A DNA stretch of 64,000 nt. Origin: Trichobilharzia szidati. Lineage: Eukaryota > Platyhelminthes > Trematoda > Strigeidida > Schistosomatidae. Both the position numbers and the translations under genes were made by a program. Below are positions 1 through 11,500 of this stretch, one piece after another. The DNA lies in assembly GCA_944472155.2 (NCBI GenBank), contig OX235271.1:97911256-97975255 (forward strand), given 5' to 3'. Each line of letters begins with the position of its first letter. Positions within the stretch are counted from its first letter, which is position 1. Under the pieces are notes generated by a model. That model had not been told where the DNA came from. It did not search any database and saw only the letters and a program-made list of their open reading frames with translations.

Positions 1-980
1 CCCAACTCTTCTATCCGCCAACGGCGTGAATATATGGAGGGCGATAAAGTGCCCGGAAGACTCAGATAGGCCATAGGAAGATCTAAACCTTCTGGAAGAC
101 TGGGCGGTGGGCAGCGGCATGACTTTCAACCTGAAAAAAAGCAAAGTAGTGAAGTTACGCGCCTGTAGACTGCAGAATGCAAGTTACACCCCGTGCAATG
201 AAAGCTTGTCCTGCACATCGTCGGAACGCGACTTAGGTCTAGTTCTAACGGAAAAAATGGAGTGAAGCGTAAATTACACGGAGGATGTAACGAGGGCATT
301 TGCGGTCATACACTTTACACATAGACAGTTTGGTGCACTCACTCCTGAGCTTTTTCTAAGGTTGTACAAAACATACGTCAGACCACACCTTGAAGTGCAT
401 AATATCATTGCACCCCCACTGCTTGGAAGAGACACCAACCTCTTGGAAAGAGTCCAACGACGGGCAACAAAAGAAGTGGTTGGTCTCCGAAATAAACCAC
501 ATGATAAAAGGCTGAAGAAATTAGGCCTATTCACACCTAGCTACCGTCGTCTTAGAGGGGATTTAATTGCTGCCTACAAAATAACAAATGACCAGAATTC
601 CATTATGGATAAATTTTGTTTTGATAAAGTCTCACAGTGTTAAACAGTGAGAGACTTTATCAAAACAAAATTTACCCATAATGGAATTACACTCTACCAT
701 AGTGCACAAGTTTTATTCTTATATCAAATGACCAGAAACACCCAAACAAAGGTGTTCTGCCATTGAGTAGGTATAGGCTCCCTCGTGGAAATCCTAGAAG
801 GATAGCTCACCAAATGGCAAGGACCCGGGTGCGCTCCCACATTTTTCCATGCGGGTTTGCCGTCCCTGGAATTCCTTACCGGCAGATGTAGCTATGGCAC
901 CGTCTGTGGACGCCTTTAAGCGAAGGCTGGACAACCATGCAGCGACACAAGGACTGCATCCAAATGGCCTATCCCCTTAA
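1..980 (+). pseudogene. Reverse transcriptase C-terminal region, LINE copy 1 (broken)
   Basis: Broken remains of the CR1-like RT. An open segment at 362-597 reads LYKTYVRPHLE followed by LLERVQRRATK, a pattern found in the C-terminal region of CR1/Jockey-type RTs. The segment at 755-980 gives the final part ending in a DAFKRRLD-like motif and a stop just after PNGLSP, as in the second copy. The frame is lost around the YADD site, near 265 and at the hairpin insertion. It cannot make a working enzyme. Confidence 0.8.
598..724 (+). mobile_element. 127-bp hairpin element with 13-bp target duplication
   Basis: A foldback insertion within LINE copy 1. The 13-mer CAAATGACCAGAA occurs at 585-597 and again at 725-737, exactly flanking the insert; LINE copy 2 has a single, uninterrupted version at 30114-30126 (one base different). 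The insert has two arms of about 40 bp, starting TTCCATTATGG and ending in its complement, followed by a tail TACACTCTACCATAGTGC. The same arms and tail occur at 39539-40634 and 43563-43753, so this is a dispersed family. It has no coding capacity of its own. Confidence 0.85.
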
Positions 981-1068
981 AATCGCATACACCATTCAGG
1001 GGTAGACAATTAAACTTGTCGTTTTACTTCTTTACATTCTCTCCCGTCTTACTCTCCTGACAACTTCA

Positions 1069-1114
1069 CTTATTATTATTATTATTATCATTATTACCGA
1101 TATATATATATATG
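1069..1114. repeat. ATT and TA microsatellites in LINE 3' UTR
   Basis: Runs of ATT followed by alternating TA, at the same place as the longer run at 30471-30545 of LINE copy 2. Length differs between the copies, as expected for microsatellites. Confidence 0.85.
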
Positions 1115-1500
1115 TATATTATTCATATTATCCTTCAAATATATCCAGCTGACTGTTGTTACGTTTTCTAATTCTTTTTTTGTCTGTTAGTCTGAATAAC
1201 TTCACTGATTATATCTATTATCTCTTTTCTTTTGACGACGATACCGGAGGACTAACTGGTGAAAGCACCAACTACATGCATGGTAGTAACAGTCCTAACA
1301 CACCTCATACTACAAATCACATGTAATTAATCCCTGCACTACTCCTTTTGGAGTCAACCAAAGCTAAGACAGTCAAGTGGCGGGACGAGCCACGCAGAAG
1401 TTTGCCGAAGATCAGGAACCTATACCTCATAATCAATAGGCGAGCACAAAGCAATCAAATTGGTTTATACTAGCTCGTAAAAACGATATTGGATATTGGA

Positions 1501-3925
1501 CCTCAAAATAACCACTCTTACAAAACTTCTTCACCGCTTTATGACCTTAGCTGTACTCTGCCTAACGTGCAAGTATTGATGAACGGAATCAAAGTAAAAA
1601 GACTTGAGATGACAAGTGTGTCTGGAACAGAGTTATATTTTACACAAATGAGACATGAAATTTAATATAAATAAGAGGTTATACAACTTATCTGCTACCT
1701 TGGCTGTGGTAGGCTCGGAGAGTGCGCTGAATGAAAGCTCAACGAAAGAGCGAACCAAAATTGTACAGGGGAGTCACAAATCAAAAGATGAAGTAGTGCC
1801 AAAAGTTAGTGAGTGAGTTCAAACAAAAGTTCAAAGGTTCAATGTATACTACACCCTAACATGAAAATATCCCTAAACTAACTGTAATCTAACTCGAACC
1901 AACCCTAATGTCACCTTTATTAGGTTAACTTACCCTAACTTGTCCTTAGCTTATGGCTGAAACTTCCCAGATATCCCATTTAATACCATAACACTTCGAT
2001 GAGCATATTTTATTGATGATAAAAACACTATTTGCCAGGTTTCACTAACTTGCTCAGAGGGCGTTTCAAGGTCACTGATACCGTTGCACTCCATTGGTAG
2101 TTAGGGGTGCTTAAAATTTAACGTGACCCTATTTGCTTTACTACTAATCGTGTTATCTCTTTTGGATCTCACAGGAACCTCTCATCCTCATCCGAAGACT
2201 GTCGTGCAACCGGTGCACAGCTTCTACTAGTAGACATGACTTCAGCAGTGAACACTTCTGTAGATTGTATTGGTAATTTGTAGCAGCGGACTTTAAATGC
2301 ATAACCAAGTGACCATTAATTTACATAACTCGTTAACGGTATTTTTATAATATACTGTTACAATATAATTTCATTAACTTGGATTTTTATTCTAATATTT
2401 GTTAAGTTACCGAGCTCACTTTTACGTCCCCTTACATTCACAACTTCACTTACTCCTACCCATCTCAGTTATGGATTTCAATGGACCACGGTAACAGTGG
2501 TATTCATATAAGTATGAATTCCTACCAAAGTTTTTTGAATTGCTAGTTTTATTCGTAGTAAGATAACCAAAGCATTTCAGAAACTCATTCCAAAACAGGT
2601 ACATATATATATACTACCAGAGTTCTTTGGCTTATATTGAACGTTGGTATGTTAACTCCCGTCTTTTTAGAGTATGTTATAGTAGGTAGCTCTTCCCTAC
2701 TTTCTGATTGGTGATAAAAATGAACTTCATCTAACGTTGGTTTTGCTTGCGAAAAAGTTGAAGCAGGCTAGATGCCACTGCTATTCATGACAATACATAC
2801 ATTTCTTCTTTTTTGCTGATATGATAATAAAAACGGAGAAATAAATAGTGTGATTTTAAGACAGGGATAAAATTTTATCCCCCATAAAACGCATTATGGA
2901 ACCTGGCTTATAAGTATCAAAAAGGCTAAAAACATGCCTCAGACAATTCTCAACATTTCGCAAGTGATTATGTTACATTCCATACTACACACCAATTTAC
3001 TAGTGTGTAGAGACAAATATTAACGAGGTATAGTGGCACTATGCACATGAGAGCAGGAGAACAGATAAGGAAATGGCTTGAAGAACTATTGAACTCCGTG
3101 ACCCTGATAAACGTAGGTGGCAGACTGACATCAAAACACAACTGATATCAGAACAGTGTTCAATACAATGTGAGAAAACTCTCAGGGGTGTATACTAAAA
3201 TACGCTGAGGTGAAAGTCATTAGTAAGATGTAGACCCTTTGTTTCAGAAATTAATTTCTGATTACCCTTAAACCATTTTGATAATCCATATCTGAATGTT
3301 TTGCCAACAGTCATGTTAACTACTGTTATCCTTTTTACTCTTGAATCCCTTATTATTACGTTTACTTTAATCGACCTTTCATTTCTTTATTTTCCGCATA
3401 GAATGAACTGACAAGTAAGTGTGTGTGTGATGCGATTGTTTGTAGTGTATTGTGCGAACACATCACATTTTTCACAAAAACTTCGTCTTCCGAAAACGCT
3501 ATCGAAATTTGTCAAAGGGGCTGATCGTTTCCAATGAAAATGTTTAGTTAAACGAAGTTTCGATCTTTGTTTGATTAAACATATCACCCTTGTAATATCT
3601 TTGGATTGCATACATGTAGCGTTAATTATAAGGTGAATTGTAAGCTTAATAAGACAAACTTTGCAAATTTGCAAACAGAAGCGTACATATTACCGGACCA
3701 TTCATTTTAGGGATTAATCCAAAACATAATCCGAAATCGGTTAAGCCTTTGGAAGGAGACTGATGCAAGGTTAAGGAAAAATCACTCTAACAACTGCCAA
3801 GTACTTTCTAGCCCTTCCCTTAGTGTGTACCAATTTCCAACAGTTAAAAGAAGACGTATTACATTAGTTACTACCTAGGATACAATCAAAGTATCCAGTG
3901 CAGTCCTACAGGAGGGAAACAACTA
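1501..3925. other. No gene recognised
   Basis: AT-rich sequence with only short open frames. At 1855-1940 several CCCTAA-like words occur, but they are scattered and imperfect. No domain or repeat matching other parts of the window was seen. Confidence 0.5.
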
Positions 3926-4095
3926 GCCTGAATAGCTCAGTGGTAACATCTCTGACTACGACACTGGGTGACCCGGGTTTGAATCTCACAAGGGATATGA
4001 ATTCCCTGAATATTACACATACGCCCTGCTGGCGACTGCCAACATTTAAAGAAACCTAGGTCCGTCAGGGCCTCCTGCCACCAACCATCTAACAT
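3926..4095 (+). mobile_element. tRNA-like SINE
   Basis: The first 70 bases look like a tRNA: AGCTCAGTGGTAACATC resembles an A box and GGGTTTGAATCTC a B box. The segment does not fold cleanly to a full tRNA and is followed by an unrelated tail, so a tRNA-derived SINE is more likely than a tRNA gene. Its head differs from the TGGCACAGTGG family found elsewhere in the window. Confidence 0.5.
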
Positions 4096-5963
4096 CAATT
4101 CAGAAAATCAGTTTAGTAGATAAGAAAGTATTACCTAAAATAATCAGAACAACATGAGTTTCTTTGATGTATCACACTTCATAAATATTATCTAATCAAG
4201 AAGATGATTCCCGGAAGAGAGTGAAGTATCGATGAAATTACTTACTGCATGAAGGTAATAATTTCGTATTTGAATTAATTTGCGGACTTCTGTCATTTCA
4301 TGTATTTACATACCTACCGATTTGATCAATGCTAAAAAATCTTATTATCTATGCCTCATAAAAAGATCTAACAATGTTAATTCATTTATTGTTTTCATTT
4401 TCATGACTTACAATCATAACAAGATTTCTTCACTCACTACATATAAACATTTTTTCTATATCAATTAAACTACTCCTCCAATATAAGTTTACTGTACACA
4501 TAATAGCAATAGCTATTTATTGAAACTTGATTTTACTCTACCCAATCGATTGATCTTTGCTGAGAAATAGAATAGATGCTTTTAATGTCTATTTGATAAG
4601 CATGAATTCGAATGTTTATATCAGTAAAAAGTGATGCACATTGTGTAAAAGGTGGATCTTACGGATAAATCGCTTAACAAATTACGCTTTGCGTAAAAAG
4701 AATTGGTTGCTAAGAAAGAATCTCAGAACACAGTCGTCTACTGAGATGTAAATACTTCTGAATGATGAGCACAAAAATATGACGAAACATGTATAGTGAA
4801 TTCCACTGCTGGTCTCACACCTAAGCTCAGTTTCAACACCTACCACATTCTATGACAGAGGCAAACTTCTTGATGAAACTGAACTGTGCAACATTAGATA
4901 AACACCTTATTAAGAATCACATTTTTGCAACAGTAATCACTTTCAATTGATTATCCTGTGTAGGAAAGCTTCATCCAGTCTACATCAGGCGTTATAAAAT
5001 TTTGTATAACTGAATGTAGATTTCTAAGCTACAGTAAAGTTATGTCTCATTGGAAAGTCAGCTGCTTCTTATCAAATAATTAACAGGTAAGGCAAGCTTA
5101 AGAGTTATTTCACATCACTTTTTTAAGCTTTCACAATGACAATACATCTTAGGTCAACAACAGTGGACCTGCACAGTGATTCCTGGATAATAAAGTAAAA
5201 GCCGGAAGAGACATATAAAGCGATGTCTACCATGATGAGGAGCAATTCATCGATCGACAGATTGTTCACCTGAATTATACAAATATGTTATGCATTAGTG
5301 CAATCACTGGATGCTAAGTAATAATTAAAAGAAAGAAAATATCTAGCACTTTTATGAGTTAGAATATCAGATAACTGCCTTATGATTTAACTTATTTGAT
5401 TACCATATGTATAGATAGTATAGATATTCAAACCTCAATGTGAACAGGTTCTAAAGTACTCTAATATACTGGTAATTAACAAGTTGTAATCACATGATTT
5501 AGAATTAAAATTACTGAATCAAAAGCGAGTAACACAGTGATGAAAGACAATATTGATTTATAGTATACAAGTCAAAATGTTATTAAAGCAGTATTAAGAA
5601 ATAAATAATGAAAGCATAAACCTAAGTGAATAGCACAAATTCTAGAGATTAACCTAAACATAAAAGGATCATAATTGTAATCTTTGATTTTAAATTGATT
5701 CTTATCCGATTCCCTAACTCCTATAACTAACTGCTGTGTTCCTTCATATCAAGCTCACAAAAACTATAACTGATGACGAGGAATACCATTAGCTTATACA
5801 GTATATTACTCATTCTCGTAAAGACAATTTTAAGCTTCAACTGATTAACTAATTGATTCATCTTACTTTCACTGAGTAGCATTCAGATGCTTTTAGTAAG
5901 CGATATTTCGTCTTTGATATAAACTATTACTAGTTTCTAATTACATCCAACAACTGAGTAGAT
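4096..5963. other. No gene recognised
   Basis: AT-rich DNA with short open frames of biased, low-complexity composition (for example 4280-4468). Nothing supports a gene. Confidence 0.5.
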
Positions 5964-6571
5964 TTATTCGTTTTCTGAATTCTTCTGAGTTTCTTTTAGG
6001 CTTCTTTCTACTATTTGTACTTGGGTAACCAATATATTTGACCCATAATCTATGGTTCTTTTGTTTGTCATATCCTCTGAAGTCATTAGAGTGTATACTA
6101 CTTGGAATTTCTCATCAGTAGCATGCAGCATAGAATTAGCAAATGAAAAACAGTAGCACTGTGTAGGGAGTATTTCAAACAGGGATGAAGCCTGCAGTTG
6201 AAGCATCACTTAACAGATTCCAAATAGGCTTGATTTGTAGTTTCGAAAATAGCTCTGTGGGTTATTCGAATTTTTCATTTTGCTCAGACTAATTCTAAAT
6301 TAGTATGTTTCCCATACTCGAATGTATTACACAACTACTTAAACCAAGAAGCTTTAGTAATCACCCCTACGATTGTCGATACTCACTTCAAAACAGCAGC
6401 TCCCGTACTTACTGCTAGGAAGCAAAACGTTCGAAAAACTTTCACCTTTATTGAAGACTCTAACATTCCAAGAAGGCACTCACCCAGAAGGCTTAAAAAG
6501 TAACTACAGCCACTTATTATAAATAAGTAGTGTGTGGCAAAGATGAATAATGTAGAGACAAGAATTCCCAA
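5964..6571 (-). CDS. Candidate two-exon gene fragment, function unknown
   Basis: Two open segments on the minus strand join in frame across a good GT-AG intron. The upstream segment (about 6571 to 6413) ends with FCFLA at a GTAAGT donor; the downstream exon (6191 to 5964) starts after CAACTGCAG and ends with a TAA. The joined product would have a hydrophobic, probably membrane-spanning first part, then a polar C-terminus containing YTLMTSEDMTNKRTIDYG. The 5' end is not defined and no ATG was found in the first segment. It matches no family I recognise. It could be chance; RNA reads would be needed. It lies downstream of MVP on the same strand. Confidence 0.22.
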
Positions 6572-8176
6572 TGTTTGTCTACAACTATCAAAAATCTTCG
6601 ATAAAACTGAATCTCAAAGCGAATATATTCGTTTGTGAAGTAACGAAATAATGAGGGTCAAGTTCTACTAGTTAAACAATGTAATACAAAATGTGATAGT
6701 TACATTTTCAGTGTTTGTTCACGCATAATGATGTTTCATTTTATTATTATACAGTGATCCATTTCACAATGCACAAAATATCGACAGACGGTACTAATGT
6801 AAGCAAATAGACAACCATTTATTTTACATAGTTTTTATGAAAATAATAGTAGACCAGTCAGCAGCCTAATAAAATATTGATCATAGACATTTGAAAGCAC
6901 TGCGTACGATTGGATGAATAAATTAAAAGTCATACCATACAAAAACTGAAGCTATGTTTACCTTGGTTTAAGCAAAGGCATCCAAGTAGACTTTGTGCAG
7001 TTAACATAAGAAGAAAATAACAAATCAAGTACAAACATGAAATGTAACTATTCTAATGACACTGACTAAAATATGAACTGAATTTGAGCAGCATGATGTA
7101 GTTACCATACGCGTTGTTACTGTGTGTGTATTACGTTTCATCCAGCTAGTAAACCATAAGCACTTCCCACTTATCAGTAGAATCCAAATATGCAATTAAT
7201 AATTTTATGCTGAATTTTACCCAACATGAAATGTCTTTATTACAGGCTACATATAGATAAGTGATACAACTTTCCAGCATCATTACAAACTTTTACGATA
7301 TGTCAGGCATACACTTGTGACACATGCATGTAACACCATCGTATGCAGAATGAGAAACAAGCGCGGAATGAAGCCTGAATCCTTATTTTACTAAACGAGT
7401 CGTAGATATATATATATATATTTGATGCAGGTGGGACATTTTAATTTTCTCAGGACAATAGGAGACATAAGCAGTTTAGAAAAAGCCACTTTACAACTTT
7501 GTTCCAGCAGACCTTACGGATTACTGGGATCACCTTCACAACAGTTTCTACATCTTGTATCTTGACAAAATCCTATTACGGAGGAGCGAAATAGAAAGCT
7601 CACTTTCACCACCAACCGACTTAATATTGACTGAATAAAACAGTTCACAACTTTTAATTAACACTTGTTTAACAAACAAATTACTCGTTACTGTAAAACT
7701 ACTTATTCATGATGACCTGAGAGTGAAAACGTACAGCTAAGGACAGTCAAAGCCTCAATATGATACAGTTCAGTTTCCGAAGATCCAGTCTGTGGAGTCA
7801 CTTAATTCGATAGCAGCGCTTCTTCAAGTGACCATAGTAAATACTTTGAAAACTGAATGTCTACGCACACGTATGGAAAGCACTCAACATGAGTTTACAT
7901 TAACTTCGACAACATATAGACTGATTACATTGCGTCTTTGGAAGACATATATATACATATATATCCCAAACAGGAAATCCCTTTTATGTATGAAGAACTG
8001 ACATTCACTAGCACTGAAAATGTAGATTTCACAAAACAGTATATTGTCGAAAGATATTCAAGTAGTGAAATGAAAGTAAGAGAAAGCATAATGTGAAGTT
8101 ATTAGTGAAAATAAATTAAAAATCAAGCTGTTTCAGTGAAAAAAATACAAAAAACTAAATTTCAAACAGTTTCGGT
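6572..8176. other. No gene recognised; 3' flank of MVP
   Basis: AT-rich. There is a TA microsatellite at 7408-7421. The stretch just left of 8177 would hold the MVP 3' UTR, but no clear poly(A) signal was identified. Confidence 0.45.
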
Positions 8177-8533
8177 TTACTTTTCATTCTCACTTATATT
8201 TTCATTGTCAACTTTGGTTCTTGTACATATCGACTTTTCGAAAACGGAGCCAATAAGACCATGAGCAGTGTTTAACAAGTTTACTGGTGTCGAACCATCT
8301 GTAATCAGTGTACTCTGTAGACCTAAAGCCTTCAACATGCGTAAGTTGTGATCTGACTCAGCTGTTGCCATAGCACGTAAAGTATCTGCACCGAGTGCAT
8401 TGACCATTGAGATAAAACGTGATTTTTCAATTTCTACTTCATCAGCTTTATATTTCAAAGTCAACTCATTCTTTTGTTTTAGATAGGCGATTTCCGCTTC
8501 TCGAGCTAACTGAAGTCTTTGCAATTCTGCATT
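8177..8533 (-). CDS. MVP: MVP exon 8, cap ring and C-terminus
   Basis: Residues 757-874 with TAA stop. It starts [20 protein letters not shown] after a TTTCCAG acceptor and holds [20 protein letters not shown], the best conserved C-terminal motif of MVP. The tail ([18 protein letters not shown]) is short and polar, lacking the long extension of human MVP. Confidence 0.95.
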   Translation of the reverse strand, partial: NAELQRLQLAREAEIAYLKQKNELTLKYKADEVEIEKSRFISMVNALGADTLRAMATAESDHNLRMLKALGLQSTLITDGSTPVNLLNTAHGLIGSVFEKSICTRTKVDNENISENEK

Positions 8534-11500
8534 CTGGAAATTAAAAATCAAAGTTAAAGTTAGTCAATGTATATATTTAAATATAAATAATGAAGATGAC
8601 CAGCGAACAGCAAAAACAATAAAAACCAGCACCAGTCATCATCAACCGGAGAGATTTAACAAAGATTACCTCCTTCACTAATCTAAGAAGCATCGCTTCA
8701 ACTACAGGCAGGACGAATAAAGATGTGAAAGCCAGCCAGTCAAAATCGGAAGGGCAACATTCACCAGCATAAACCTGAAACCAGTTATGAAATCTTCCAC
8801 TGTCACTCAACATAAAGAACAAAATTCGGATTTCCAACACCAATGTGAAGTCGGTTCTTCTATATGGGTCAGAAACTTGCACTGCGTGTCACGAAAAGGA
8901 TTTCCAATATGTTGCTGGGGAATTTCATCAAGAGCTGCCCTCTTGGCTGGCTCCATACTGAAGATCAAATGGCCACAAAGAATTAATAAAAAAAACTCTA
9001 GAAATAAACGAACCGAGAGCCGATCTCTCAACAAATATATATAGGATAAAATGGAGATGGATCGACCATACACTGACGAAACCGCTGAATGACATCACAC
9101 GCAGTGTAGGCCACCACTGGAGTGGAATCCAGATGGGGAGCAACGAGTGAGTTATCCTAGGGTGACGTGGAAGAGATCGTGTGAGGAAGAGATGAGAGAT
9201 TATGAGCAATCTCGGACCCAGATGAAGAGGATAGCAGAAAACAGAACAAAGTGGAGATGTGTTGTTGAAGACCTATGTTCCACTCGTAACGCAAAGGAAC
9301 AATAATAATATATACTGATATATATATGGTGCATAAAAGGAATAAAGTCACATGATCAATGTGATTAAAGCCTGGCCTCCTTTCTGCAGTTTTTAATGCT
9401 GAGGTGCTGTTTTCTGCAAATTAATAAAGGTACAGAGTGGGTACGTGATAAATGAAAGATTCAGTTATGCGTTTCTAGTTAGCTGAAATCCTTATTCTCC
9501 ATTTAAAATCAACTTAAGCCAATGGATTTGGGGAATTCTACACAGATTATGCAGGTCATTACAAGTCTCTTCACAAAGAATACAGTTTACGTACTCTCAA
9601 ATTTAATGAAAAATGAGATAATTTTTAGTTTCGGGAATCATGCAGTACAATGAATAAGAGACTAGTGCGATTAAAAAACATGTAGGCATCCTGCTGTCCT
9701 GAAAGTCTTAATAGAGTAAGTAATTAAACGTTGAGTGCGTCAGTGGCATAGCGGTTAGGACGTTCGCCAACCATGCACATGGTCCAAGGTTCGATCCCCG
9801 GCCGATGCACTCCTTTACCTCGCTAAGCCATAAAAATGCTGGTGAAGAGGAAAGGTTGGGCATGAGGCTAGCAACCCCATCCTGTAAAAATAAATACTGC
9901 TACAGAAACTTTAAGCCACTAGCTTGAAGCCCTATGTTCCACTTGGGAACGTGAAGGAAAAAAATTAAACGTTGACGTTATGGTGGCATAGCATCTTTAG
10001 GTCATTTTCATATAAGTAGTTTTATGAAGTACGTTTTTCAACATATTCCAAATGCTTCTGATTTCATTATAACTTTATCTATCTTTGTATTCCCTTTTAA
10101 AATATCTGTAGAAGATCATTATATTATTTTTCATGCTTTATCCCTTGTTTCTGTCTGTTATCTACATCTATATTTCGCTTCATCCTGATGCTTACGCTGA
10201 AGATGCTGTCTACAAAAATACTCAAAGCTTCATTAATAACTCAGTTCAGATAACGCAACCACAGCAAAATCATCCGCCTGAGCTACAAATCACCCCTATT
10301 ACATCTATAGTTCTATACCAGGCTGAACAGTGTTTCAACGAGATGAAAGATGCTTTATGCAAACACCACTAATTACTTATAATTCACATATATTATATTT
10401 CCTAAAACATCACACTAACTACTACCTCTGAATTGTATATTTTTCTCTTCATATATGAATGTATTTATTTCACTACCTATACAATAGAAACACAATGCCA
10501 CTCGGTCTTCATGTTTTCTTACTACATAAATCTATTCTGTACAAATACGCAAAAGCACCAACCAAAGGTATCATAGATGGTTTGCTATAGGTTGGTATAA
10601 AGAATTTAGAATCTGTCATATAAATTCTGGTTATAGTTGCTGTCAAATAGCATTTGAGATTATCAAATATTACACAAAAGCAGTTTAGAAAATGTTAACT
10701 GCAAATTTATCTACCGTTTCAATTGATAAAGCTTCAGCACGAAGTTTAGCTTCCTCAATAGCAGCTTGGCTAGAAATACGATTCGCTTCAACTCGACTCT
10801 CGGCTTCTGCTTTAGCCTGGCCACTAATTTCAAGAGCAGCCAACTGCATTCGAATTTCAAGTAAATGACGTCTAGCCTCCTCAGCAGCTGCTTCATCCTC
10901 AATTCTTTGACGTTCTAGTCGACCTTTCGATTCCTGTTCAATTCTTTCAGCTTCATGACTGAAAAAAAAATGATCATTTGAAAATTGACAGAACTATTCA
11001 CTTTTACTTTTCAAAAGTCTGTTGTAATGTTACTCAAATATTAAGTAAACAAACAAATAGCAGCTTTGCTGAATACACCTGAACGAACTTGCAACTGAAG
11101 GAACTAGAATCGTTGTCTAGAACAACAATTTAAAAATCAACTTACACAGGACACGATGTATTTGAGAAGCAGAGGCGAAATACTACGATATTTTGCAGCA
11201 TGAACAAATCATTAACTCTGAAGGAATTTTCAGAACAAGTAAACTATTAACCTACCACTGCCTACATAATTGTTTATACACCTTATCGTACCATTTTACC
11301 TGCATTGATTGATGTTAAAACCAGTGTATGTTCTTTGCATTACACTGTCCAGTTATTCGTGCTTTGAGTTACTATCATTCCTATCAATTTCATCTTTAAA
11401 ATGTGTGAATACACAATATACTTATATCAGTGGAAGAAATTTTATTTCAAGTTTCCGCCTTCATATAAACCATTGAATCATACCCTCGTGCTTAGTCAGT

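Larger units (their letters stand above)
1..1500 (+). mobile_element. CR1-like LINE, 3' part (copy 1), cut by window start
   Basis: This stretch aligns base by base with 29536-30921, the 3' part of the longer LINE in this window. It covers the end of the reverse transcriptase (RT) palm, the thumb/C-terminal region and the 3' UTR with its ATT and TA microsatellites. Both copies end at the same place, in a short repeated tail made of GATATTG units (1486-1500 here). The copy is dead: the YADD region at positions 8-40 is out of frame and several stops interrupt the reading frame. A 127-bp hairpin element has landed inside it at 598-724. The element continues to the left of the window. Confidence 0.88.

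Noticed and set aside
1855..1940. CCCTAA-like words, possible interstitial telomeric repeat
   Set aside because: They are scattered and separated by unrelated bases; no tandem array.
10133..10372. Plus-strand open frame in the last MVP intron with a hydrophobic start and [14 protein letters not shown]
   Set aside because: Slight likeness to an LTR-element RNase H linker, but no neighbouring motifs and no splice support.
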